Assembly (NCBI GenBank): GCA_017607445.1
Contig: JAEVHH010000002.1
Span: forward strand, 5,982,001 to 6,046,000
DNA length: 64,000 bases
Source of the DNA: Histoplasma ohiense
Lineage: Eukaryota; Ascomycota; Eurotiomycetes; Onygenales; Ajellomycetaceae
Direction of reading: 5' to 3'
Under the pieces are notes generated by a model. It was not told where the DNA came from, made no database searches, and was given only the letters and a program-made list of their open reading frames with translations. Positions 23,579 to 34,012 of this stretch are shown piece by piece. Numbering within the stretch: the stretch's first letter is position 1; each line of letters begins with the position of its first letter. The position numbers were made by a program, and so were the translations under genes.

Positions 23579-24708
23579 ATGCTGGGGTCCGCTCTCGTTT
23601 GGCTAGGCTTCGCGTTCTGTGCGACATCAGGCTCTGCGATGCCTTTGGATGAGAAGGTTGTAATCTCTCTTATTTCCCTACTTTGCTCGCTTCTGTAGCT
23701 AATGTTTCGAAGAGCGGAAAGACTCTAAGAGCTGAAGTACTGCATTCTTGGGACCTAAGGGACTCTGTGGACGATACGCCATCGGATTTGAAGCACGTTG
23801 TTGAGCAGCGTTACATTTCCCGCATGCCCAAAATGGTCATCCCTTCGGCGATAATGAAATACTTCACCGTGGAGAGGATGGCCAAAAATGAGACAACAGG
23901 ACCAGGGTTATACTTCAAATACTGGGGATTAGATATCACTTATCCTAGAATCACCTCCTGTCAGCCTGTGCTCTCTGATGTGATAGGTGTGGAGAAGACA
24001 ATCGTCTGTGGCAATGGACAAGGCTGCAAGGTATCGAGAACTGTGACCCTCGTGGACACCTACGCGAATAGCGTAGGATGGAAGATTGGTGGGTCAGTTG
24101 GCACAGATATTGGAGCCGGGAAAGGGTTCACCATCAAAGTTTCAGGGACCTACGAGAGAAATTATCAGGAAACCTGGACGAGAGCCGACGGGACAACAAC
24201 AACATACGAGTTTACTTTGAAAGAGAACACAAGTTGCACACCAAGTATGGTGCATGTCGATCTGCTGTGCGACATCGAGGAGGCAACGTATAAATTCGAC
24301 GCACGGCTTAAAAGCGATAAGAGGGAGGGGGACATTTTGGTCTTGGAAAATGACTTGAACAAAGCTGACCGGCTTCAGCATTGTACTGTCCTAGACCTGG
24401 TCGCCGACGGCGTGAAAGATGATCCTGAAAATGGCATGGTATGGGCACCATTGTGGCCAAAGGATCACGACAGAGGCTTCCTCTTTATGGGGTCTGTTGT
24501 GACGTTGAATAAGTATCGTTTGCTTTCTGACGACCACGAAATCCGCTCCAACGAAATTGTAATCAAATCGAACCCTCGCAAAGCGAACCCTTTTCCAAAC
24601 AGAGTATTCATATGCCCTCCCGATCAGCCCCTCCGCAAAACAGGCGAGGCCCGTGTACCCCTGAAGCAGATTGAAAATGAACTCCTTGGTGCGATTGGAT
24701 GCGTTTAA
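23579..24708 (+). CDS. Secreted beta-rich protein, function unknown
   Basis: The gene encodes a predicted secreted protein of about 357 aa; no confirmed family was recognised. Exon 1 is 23579..23656, with a signal peptide MLGSALVWLGFAFCATSGSA followed by MPLDEK. Exon 2 is best placed at 23713..24708, using a ctaat branch at 23699 and acceptor gaag. A tgtag acceptor at 23698 looks better locally but breaks the frame. The mature protein has paired cysteines (SCQ.., VCGNGQGCK, SCTPS.., LLCD.., HCTVLD, ICPP, GCV), probably disulphides. A central stretch rich in Gly/Ser/Thr with alternating polar and nonpolar residues (GWKIGGSVGTDIGAGKGFTI, TWTRADGTTTTYEFTL) resembles the long amphipathic strands of aerolysin/ETX-MTX2-type beta proteins. 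That resemblance is an inference from pattern only. It stands alone, with gene-free DNA on both sides. Confidence 0.7.
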
Positions 24709-25974
24709 CTCTTGAAGCAACGAAACGACCAATCTCCCTTCGTATCAAAGTTTTCCTGTTCGATTTCGAGAACACCTCGACAAAGTGGTATATAGCTTGT
24801 TCCGTTTTGCCTGTGACACAGCAGACGATTTTTTTGATGCCATTTCTGGTTGGATATTTAGCAACTGTGATAATGAGTTACGTTGGCACCAAGGTTGGGG
24901 GGAAGTGGTTTTCAGGAAGTAGTGTACCTTAATGCAGTGCAGTAAAGTCTAAGTTTGAGATTCAGATCGTCATAGGAACAGTGGATATTCAGTGTAGGAC
25001 AGACAAGCAACTCTATGCCTCAAATCTGCGACATCATTCTCTCAGGCCCTGAGACTCTCATCACCAAGTAGATATCACAGTAGATATGGCAGTGGTTAAT
25101 ACACATCTGTGATAAAAGAAAATGTGCCCAGCAATTTTTCTGCGTTTTCAGGGAGCGTAGGCAGGGTTCGACAGTGGATAATATAGGACAAAATAAAATC
25201 CTTTACAAGGAGGAGGTTGACAGTGGTAAATTTACAAAGAGCAATACTAATAAAAGATATCCAAATGCGAGGATAAATAGTTTAACATGCCTGATAGCCT
25301 TACGGGACAAATGTCAAAGAAAACGCGAAAATAGGCACGGAAAGGGTTAAAATTTAGGCGAAGTAGCATAAAAATAATATAAATAAAAATAAGCGGACCA
25401 GGAGGCAGAGGCGGGAAAGGGGATACATAAAAACGGATATACATAGGTGTGAAGACACTCATAAAGTGGAGAACGGCAAAAGGAATAACCACACAAAACC
25501 AGTATGAAACTGCACATAGGCGGGAGAAAATATAATACGAAGCGGCAAACGAATAAAGGAAGGGTACAGATTCCGAAATCCTAATTCGATGGGCAAGAGA
25601 GCCATTAATGTTATGAGAAACTGGCTGGTACGAGAGGGATTTCAAACTGGAGAGAAATTGCAACTGATACCCCATGTTTGTACAAAGATTGCCAGAGTCC
25701 TCTCTTTCGTACGCATATTGGTTTGGAAATTCCAACCCAATACAGTCGAAGTACGAATTGAATTTTGAAGCGGAAATTTTATGACGGAAGAGATCGGAGC
25801 TATCCAAGGGCTTGTTCCTTACTTCGGAGGCTTACGCTCCTTCTCGGCTTTTGCGGTAGCTAGCCTGTTGGTTGGGTTGAAGGGCAATTAGTGGAATGCG
25901 TTCTGCAAGTACAGCAGGGTAAGCGATTAATATTAAGGGAGGGACAAGAAGGTAAAATAACAGGGAGATGGTCT
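24709..25974. other. Gene-free convergent region
   Basis: About 1.3 kb lies between the stops of the secreted-protein gene and GVP36. A 186-codon open frame on the minus strand (25807-25247) starts at a TTG, is rich in aromatic and hydrophobic residues and resembles no family. It lies in the expected GVP36 3' flank and is treated as chance. No other content was recognised. Confidence 0.5.
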
Positions 25975-27291
25975 TTAATCACGAACCTCTTGCTCGACTT
26001 GCAACCCATCAACAACTGGGGCAAGCTCGCTGAGGATCTCATAAGATTTCTTGTGGTACTCCAACTGAGCCGCGATAAGATCTGCCAAATTCCGGAGAGG
26101 TTCAGGCGTATCCAAAACCTGGAATTCTTTGTTAGTAAAATATACTACCAAAGAACATGCACAAGTAGAGAAAGGGAGCGAAAAATCTAACATTTTTCAT
26201 AACTCCAACGGCCTCCTCAGTCTGGCCTACAAACTCATCTTCCGCCTGCTCAATCTCAGCCCGATCTTCCTCACTGAGGCTGTCCAAATCGCCCCTCGAC
26301 ACTCCCTTCCTAGCCTTGATCGAATCGAGCATTAACCTCGCGTTTTCGACGTTCTTGCGAGCTTTGGTCGCGAACATCAGGTTGGTGTTCAACGTGGTGT
26401 TCCAGCCGGCTAGGAACCGGCTCTGGATCTGAGCATCCTGGGCGAGGCGTGCCTCTCCAACTCGTTCAGCGGCAAGAGCGTATTTCTCCAAGCCGATGGC
26501 GAGGGGGTCCTCTGAGCCACTGGGGGTGGTCTGCGCGATTAACTGAGAACCAGCCAGGGAAGCGCGCGCGATGGCATGGCTGAAAGTCTTTGGCTGGGGC
26601 TTGGCAGATGGAGGAGCCGTGAGGGCCGCCTGTGCTTCAGCGGGAGATGTAGCGTGGGAAAGAAGCTGGACTTTCTCACTGATGGTACGGCCAAGGTCGT
26701 TGAATGACTCGCGAATGTTGGGAGGGTAGTCATAAGGCTCATTAGAGTATTGAGAACTAGAGGTTGTTGGAGAAAATATGCAACCATTAGATGGATTCTC
26801 CTCTGAGAAAGGGCTACAAATCGTCGAATTGATGATTCATGTTTGGACGGTACTTACGTAACCTGCAAGAGCTTCTGATGAACCAGCTTTAGAGCGTCCA
26901 CACGCTTCTCGAGCTCGATATAATCATCGGGAAGTTGTGTCTAAGAACAGTATTGAGGGTTAACTAGAACATCCATCACGCCAAAGAAGGAAAACCAGAA
27001 CCAGTCTACAGATTGCTGGAATGTCAAAAGATGGTGTACCTTCTCATCAGCTTGGCCAAGTTGTTCCTTCACATATTGTTGCGTCCTGGCTGCGAAAGGG
27101 GTAAATGATGCACTATGTAGGATGCGGGCAAATGCGCCGATGAATTAGAAATGCGACTTTCCAAACAACATAAAACGCTCACTGGTTGCGGAAAGGGGGC
27201 ACATGTTTTTGGATTGGAACTAGATGGCCAAGTCAGGAGAAGAATAAGGGCAGTACCTAATGTTCTTCCCGAAAGCCTGTACTTTGTCCAT
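25975..27291 (-). CDS. GVP36: BAR-domain membrane protein, Gvp36 family
   Basis: This is a BAR-domain protein of the Gvp36 type, which binds curved Golgi/vesicle membranes and supports vacuole and vesicle function. Exons are 27291..27257, 27112..27040, 26940..26858, 26756..26192 and 26118..25975, giving 299 aa. The protein starts MDKVQAFGKNISASFTPFAA and continues RTQQYVKEQLGQADEK, then LPDDYIELEKRVDALKLVHQ. The long coiled BAR helices follow (EKYALAAERVGEARLAQDAQ; FATKARKNVENARLMLDSIK), ending EPLRNLADLIAAQLEYHKKS and VVDGLQVEQEVRD. All four introns keep frame, and the last has an actaac branch. Length and order match the family (about 300-330 aa). No membrane segment is present, so it is a peripheral protein. 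Assignment is strong; the exact yeast orthologue is by family only. Confidence 0.9.
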
Positions 27292-27975
27292 GGTTAGGGA
27301 AGGAAGGGGATTGCCCTCGATAATAGTCAAAAATCTAGGATATTCGGGAAGACTGAGGTGATTCTTTCTGTGAAGCAGAATATTTATCTCATGAGCGTTC
27401 GATGTTCGAATGTGATACAGACATCAGGCTTCCAACGCTCATCTGCGAAGTCGGAGAAATTATCCGTTTTGGGATATGACATTTCTGGCCCTAAGTCAAG
27501 TGGGTCTGGCCGCTTCAGAACGTTGCCGGAGCGGAAAAGTCAGTGATTTACTTCGTACTGATATTAAATTTAATAGCTGCTATCCAACGGTCATAGTGGT
27601 TAAATTTGCAACCCTAACACATACACAAAAGACAAACCAAAAAAAGAAAGGGAAAGGGAAAGGGGAAAAGACGGAAAGAGGGTAGACCTGGAGGGGAAAA
27701 AGAAAAGGAAAGCCGCCAATGTAAGGTAAATCCGTTCGTTATAAGCTATTAAGTGTGTTACATTGAGAGAAAATATGAGAATTACATTACACCAGATCGA
27801 TGGAACGGGAGACCAAAACCATATACAAAGCATGTTGGCGAAGAAATAAAGGAAAGACAGAGTTCGTGCTCCTGTGCCCCGTTGTTAGGTGCATTACCAC
27901 CAGGTTCGGCATTATCAGCATAACAAAGCGATTAGTTTCGAATAAGATATACGGTATTGATTTGCAGTCCACCAT
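27292..27975. promoter_or_regulatory. GVP36 promoter and 3' flank of next gene
   Basis: This 684-bp stretch lies between the start of GVP36 and the stop of the arginine-rich protein gene, both on the minus strand. It includes a purine-rich tract (27640-27715) that on the minus strand is a C/T-rich leader-like sequence. No coding sequence is supported. Confidence 0.5.
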
Positions 27976-29510
27976 TCAAGTCAATGTTGCCATCATCGCT
28001 CTGATCAATAGAGGGCTTGGAGCTAAATCCACTGTTAATACCCAAAACATTTATGTACATGAAATAGAGTGAGGGGGAGGGGGATAGAAAGATGAGAACA
28101 TACCTTTAGGCTCCCGTCGCACCTCGATAGTTTCCTCAACATCCAGAGCTCTCCTCTCTCGCTCTGATAACCGGATGTTCGTTTGAGTATCTCTCCCTAA
28201 CCGTCGACGATCAGGAACGATCAGCGCGACATCAGCACGAGGTGCAATGACGTCCTCCAGAACGACATCTCTAGGTTCGATGATTCGGATTGGTGAGGAT
28301 CGTCGGCGGCGGTGGTGGCGTACTGGAGGGGCCTCTGGTCGTGAGACCGATGGCCGGCGCGATCGTGATAGTTCGATTACCCTTGTTGCAGGCCGCCTGG
28401 AGACCGACCGCCGTCTTTCTACGGCGAGGCTATCGGATGGAAAGCCAACGGTCAGTGTATCTGTAATTTCCGTTGTTGCTGTATCAAAGGCTATCGTTAG
28501 CTGGAAGCCATAGGAAACAGACAAAGAGCGGCTGCTAAGTTGGGATGATCCGTAGTAGTTTGAGGGAAACGAGAGGAACGAGTGAGAATTTTTGTGCACC
28601 TACTGGCTGTTCGTCTGATCTCTCTACTCCGGGTTACCAAATCTTCTATGTGGGCCTCTTGCAATGCCTGGAAAATGATGTAGGCATCGTCCTAAATAAT
28701 ATTGCTAGTTAGTATTCATGTTATCAAATAAACGAGAATACAAAAGTGAGTATGAGAAGAGTGGCTCCTTACCACTTCCTCATATTCATATCCGAGATCA
28801 ATAATGGCCCGAGGATGCACTAAGCGTTTGGGCATACGCGTTTTGCCTCGACGTGGGGCTGTTGATGGCCGAATCTCCCTCACTTCCACTCCCTGGCGAT
28901 GGGCGACGCTCCGTCCGCGGGGTCGCGGGGTCATACTCCTGTCCCGCACCTGTACACGCCGAAATTCTTCGTCTCCATAATAGTCCGGTTCCGCAACCCT
29001 GATCTCCTCGAAGTCAATCCTTTCATGAATGGAAGGTGAGCGCCTCCGTCTTGGAGCAGGAATTGGGGTCACTGGCGGGCCATAGTCTTCGCGATCGTAT
29101 TTGTCGTAAGTTCGTCGAGCAGCCGCCCGGTCAAAAGTATCAAGTGATGATTGGCGACGGAGCAGCTGGGGGCGTACTGGGGGACTTCGTTCTCGTTCTT
29201 CCCTCTCCCGGAATGGAACTATAGCACCTGAAGAAGAGACGAGGTGTTCATCGTTGTACGTTCGGCCGGTCCTCCTGGCAGGCGGGCCGAAACGTTCATG
29301 CGCAGCCTGGAGTATGTCGTCTATGTCACGTCTCCGTCTTTCAGTAGGGGGAGGCCGATCAACGACTTGTGTAGTGCGTCTGTTTCGAGCCTGCGGTGCC
29401 TGTCGTTCCTCACGCTCTCTGAAAATGCGGTTTGCATCCCATCTTCCTCCCTCTCCATTCCCACCAGCGCTGCTCGCGCTTGCAGAGGGCGAATCGCCGC
29501 GACGGGTCAT
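27976..29510 (-). CDS. Arginine-rich protein of unknown function
   Basis: The gene encodes a 403-aa basic, largely disordered protein. Exons are 29510..28773, 28691..28600, 28429..28104 and 28031..27976, all in phase. The N-terminal 240 residues are dense in Arg, Asp, Pro and Ser, with RS- and RE/RD-type stretches (WDANRIFREREERQAPQARN; RRRDIDDILQAAHERFG). An ordered segment of about 50 residues spans the first intron: RLVHPRAIIDLGYEYEEV joined to DDAYIIFQALQEAHIEDLVT. This resembles the short conserved domain that Pezizomycotina annotations call DUF8035, though I cannot confirm the match. The last exon encodes VDLAPSPLLIRAMMATLT, a hydrophobic tail that looks conserved. No catalytic motif is seen. 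Nuclear or RNA-related roles are possible from composition but unproven. Confidence 0.75.
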
Positions 29511-32500
29511 TGAAAAAAGTTATGTAGTATCCCTTGTTATTTGAATTCTACCGTGGAAATCGAGGCGGGGAAGGACCGGTGGTTTGGCAGCGGGGACAAA
29601 GTTACTTTTAGCGCTGAACCGTGGTTGGAATAGCGAGGGGTTCTTCGACTAGGGAGCTGATGACGGCTCGGAGATTTGTAAATTCAGAAGTAACAAGGTG
29701 ATGTCTGTTCAGTCGTGATAAAAACTATGGATGCAGTTGTAGAAATTCAAGTAAGTGCTAACTCGTATGTAGCCGAACATACGATCTTGAAATATGGGGT
29801 TGTGGTTGACGCCTGAATTATTTAAATATCTGATGACTCTCTCGGTGGCAATTTCAGCCTTCAGCTTGGCTGGCCTCGTGCTGCATTTATATATTCTCGA
29901 TCTTGTCTATAAAAACAACAAAACTTATATAAAAAAAAAAAAAAAAAACCAAATGCGAAACAAGTTGATCTTGTTTCGACTGACCCCGCCATCCTGTCTC
30001 TTTGCTAGCCATATCTTGGCCAGTCGCCTTGTTTCAAGCCGTCTTCCCCGTCAACCAAGTTCTGTCAACGCCCTTGCTGCCCAGCTGCTGCCATTTGACA
30101 ATAAATCGCTGCTGGCCCACCAGGTATTCCCCTGTGGCCCTGTTGTCTGAATTTGAGTAGCCAGGACCAACTCACCAGTCAGTATGCTGTTCTGCTAGGT
30201 CCATTCAGACTCCCTGTCTGCCTTTTGGAACTCACATCATCATTAGCCGCCCTCATCTTCGAGCTATTTTGTGCTTTTCAATGTTTGTCGCCCTTGCTGT
30301 ACTCCACAGATTCATCTGCTGTGTGCATACATGCTGTGCTGGCCGAACAAAGGGTATTATCCGCCGATTAGCCCTGTTGCGCCCGACCGGCGCACGACCG
30401 ATTCGTTCAATGGATAATGAAACACTGCACCACCGTTTCCTCCTATTTGGCTATAATACCTAACCATATTCTTTCGCGCATAGCGTCTGGTGCTTTGGTG
30501 CCATTCCCCTTCCATTTGATATGTGGTTCGCCAGGAAATGTCCAACATCTTTGCGCAAGAGTGGTGCAGAACAGAGTGATATGGCTCGTTTGCCTCGTCA
30601 ACAAAGGACTGGCTGTTATGGAGGCATGATTGTTATCTTATCCAGTCTTTGCAGTGCATCCAGCTGCTTTGCCCATATCGTCAGCGCATCTATTCTGTCT
30701 TCCTGCTGTAGCCCCAGAATGTTTTCCTACTCGACGTGGTCCTGAATGCACCATTTTGAACAGCACAGCAGTAACGCAGGCTTTATTTCAATCGCGGGCA
30801 GCTTATGGAGGATATTCCAACCACCTGTGGCTCTTATTGCTTGCTTCGGAACGCTATCATCTCTTTCCGGAAACCCGAGCAACCAGCCCAACTGTTTCCC
30901 ATCCGTTATGGGACACCAGCTCTTTGCTTTCCCCCCAGTTAAGACGTTAGTGGGTGGCAAGGAGTGCGAATAATCCAATTCTTTCACGACAGTCTCCGTG
31001 TTGGTGGAGTGAATTGACATAAACTAATGGAAAAAGAAAACATAGATACTATCAGCAGGACGTGCTTTGATTTCTATATTATTGGATTCTGTTCGCACTT
31101 CACCTTTCATTCTATGATTTTACCCATGTGGTATTCTTCCCATGACCTGTCATGTGGTTGAAGGCAATGTGTGGGAAAGGATACCTAACCAACAACAAGG
31201 TCCCGGGCAACGGCTTGAGGATATCAAATTGGGTACTAACCAATTTGACCCGCTTTTGGCATGTCTAGATGGCATCACCGCTCTTTGTCTTCTATCGTCG
31301 ATGGTGATGCCCCTTGTTGGCACCTCCCTGCTTAATCCTTTACTTCCAGCGATCCAAGAAGCTTGAGTACCCGTGGGAATTCGCCGAGATCTCATAAACC
31401 TCTATCTGCGTGTCCGGAACACTTGAAGTATATGATGATACCGGTTTGACATCACATATGCAAGAGCAGATTCATATCACTCGACGCTACAGATTAAATA
31501 CTTTTATTTCAAATCCGTCAAACACACTGCATCATCTGTCCAGTTTACATTTTCTGGGTTTAACCAACTAACCCTCGCAGACAATCCTATTAGCCCAAAA
31601 GGTTGATGATCGCTATATATCACTCTGGATGCTCCTATAGAACATTCCAACAGCCTCCGGGCACCGTATCAAATATCGTTGTCGGCATTTCTAGGGCCCA
31701 CGGGTAGTCAAGGGCTTGCCATTCATGCTCGGTTCGGATATTGCATCGGGGATGCCCAATTCCCAGCTAGACACCAGTCTGCCCATCGCGTGACGCATTT
31801 TTTGTTGTCATCTAGATCTGAGAAATGAATTTCGAATCGCAGCGCCCGGCTACTCCGGTTTAAGAGAACCTGCTCCTGGGTTAGATCTATGGCCTGCGTC
31901 TACCTTCCCAGATTTGATGTCTATTTTCACATTTCTATGCCCAACAGGGACCGCAGGTTTCTCAGGTTGCACGACAATGATGGTTCGAAATCGTAAATCT
32001 TTCGCACGTTATCATCAACGGGGAACTGAATCTTTACTCGGTAATTTCGTCGAGCTAGTCGGCTAAGTGTAAGACATATATTGGCAACAATATAGATTCA
32101 GGTCGCCGGTGCAGTAATGGCGTTCTAATTACTGCCATGGACACTTCAAAAAAGAACGGAGGTAACTATGCGAATTATTTGAGGCATTCTATGCGCTCTG
32201 CTTAAATTGGAACTTTATATCCACCATCAAAACTGGTTCATACGCGAAAAGGTGACTCAGGTGGTGAAAACGACAGGAGAGGATGTTGCCATCTGCTCAC
32301 ATGCAGACTTCAGCGGTTGGACGGTTTTCAATCGTTTATTCTCGAAAATTTTTGCATCTCAATCCTCCTTCAATAGAACTATGTGCTTTAAACTGAGAGA
32401 AATTGAACGATTGTCATAATGAAAAGATATGAATGTTCCATGTTCTCAAGAATTCGTGGAATTCGCAGCCTGCAATGAGGACTGCTTAGTGAAAAGCCCC

Positions 32501-32996
32501 AGCTGCCATATTGATACATTCAATAACTAGTGGATATGCTCGTGACATGACTAATACTTATTTCTAATATACTCAGCACTGTCAGCATCTAGGGGTGGGT
32601 TAGGGTGAGGAATATAATTCAGGCATTTGTGTTGTAAATTAGAATTGGGGTTTCATTATCATGAGCGGAATATGAGGGGTAACTCGTCGACGGAATGACA
32701 TCACACGGAAATTTTCAGCTGAGATTTGTAACCCATGTAGTGCTTACCGGCGGCCTTGGAGACAAGTCGCCGGCGATTTCACAGGCTGACAACTTCGAGT
32801 ATAAAGCAGCAACATGGTCTGCGTCTTTAATGTAAAGCAGGCCTTGTGCTATCCATGCTAAGTGAACATCTTGGAAACAGGAGAGACATACATAGATTGA
32901 TACGGAGCACATTGATCCACGGCATTGAGCAACAAATCCGTTCAATTATCAAAAACACAAAAGTAGCGTAACGTATACTCCTAGAAATAACGGAAA
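29511..32996. other. Gene-free region upstream of reductase gene
   Basis: About 3.5 kb holds no supported gene on either strand. It includes an 18-base A tract at 29931-29948. Several short open frames near 30150-31400 are in conflicting frames, with no ATG/splice logic or family similarity. The stretch next to 29510 is probably the promoter of the arginine-rich protein gene. No transposon ends were seen. Confidence 0.5.
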
Positions 32997-34012
32997 ATGG
33001 CAGAACAAGTAGCCTGGATTGGCCTGGGGAACATGGGACGGGTATGTCGAGCTATTCCCGACAAAATGACCTCAGATCAACTAACCAAGGCCTTTAAATT
33101 TAGGGGATGATAAAAAACCTCGTTGCCAAATATCCATTCCAAACCCCTCTGATAATCTACAACAGAACACAGTCTCGCGCAACTGAGCTAGCTCCCACTC
33201 TGTCTAAGCCAGTCACCGTCGTGCCGACAATCACAGAAGCCGTCGCACCTTCAAGCATCATCTTCATCTGTCTCTCAGACGACAACGCTGTCACTGAAGC
33301 ACTTCAAACAGCCATAAGCACTTGCGACATTGCCGGAAAGCTATTCGTAGACTGCTCGACGGTACACCCGGATACTTCACGGAGTGAGGCAAAATTGGTG
33401 GAGTTGCATGGGGGCTCTTTCGTGGCATGTCCCGTTTTTGGAACCGCCCCCGTCGCTGACGCCGGACAGCTGGTATGCGTGCTGGCTGGGAAGAAGGATT
33501 TGGTGGAAAGGGTTAAGCCATTCTGCGCGGGCGTTATGGGCCGGATAAATTTGGACGTGTCAACTCCACCAACCGGTGCTGCTGGCAATGAGGACGTCGT
33601 CGTGGACCCCGGACGCGCAAGCTTGCTTAAAATCATGGGTAACTCTCTGGGGTTGAACCTCGTGGATGCAGTCGCTGAAGCTATGACAGTAGCTGAGAAG
33701 TCTGGACTTGGTGTTGACACGCTGCATAACTTTCTTGAACTGATGTATCCGGGCATGTATGTCGGGTATTCGAACCGCATGCGTTCCGGGGATTACTATA
33801 GGCGCGATGAACCGTTATTTGCAGCAGATTTGGCACGGAAGGATGCGAAGCATGCCATGGATGTGGCGCGCAGTGTGGGCGTGAGGATGAGAGGGCTGGA
33901 GCTGGCGGATGAGTATTTGCAAGGTGTGAAGAAACGTCAGGGGGAGAAGGGAGACCTCGCGGCTATATATGGGGTCGTGAGAGAGGAAGGAGGTTTAAAA
34001 TTCGAGAATTAG
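32997..34012 (+). CDS. 3-hydroxyisobutyrate dehydrogenase-type reductase
   Basis: This belongs to the beta-hydroxyacid dehydrogenase family (3-hydroxyisobutyrate dehydrogenase, tartronate semialdehyde reductase and relatives), which oxidises small hydroxyacids with NAD(P). Exons are 32997..33041 and 33104..34012, giving 317 aa. The N-terminal Rossmann motif GLGNMGRGM is at residues 9-17 and is split by the intron after Arg15. IFICLSDDNAV follows, then the substrate-loop region SEAKLVELHGGSFVACPVFG, which differs from the usual D-A-P-V-S-G-G. The catalytic Lys with Asn four residues later is present in LLKIMGNSL. FAADLARKDAKHAMDVA is the conserved C-terminal helix. An insert (about GNEDVVVDPGR) precedes the catalytic helix. 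There is no obvious mitochondrial presequence, so it may be cytosolic. The exact substrate cannot be read from sequence. Confidence 0.88.

Noticed and set aside
25247..25807. 186-codon minus-strand open frame downstream of GVP36
   Set aside because: It begins at TTG rather than ATG, has no splice support upstream, is dominated by aromatic and hydrophobic residues from AT-rich DNA, and matches no family. It most likely lies in the GVP36 3' flank.
28247..28513. Plus-strand open frame rich in Arg/Ser/Thr opposite the arginine-rich gene
   Set aside because: It is the antisense shadow of the minus-strand exon 28429..28104.
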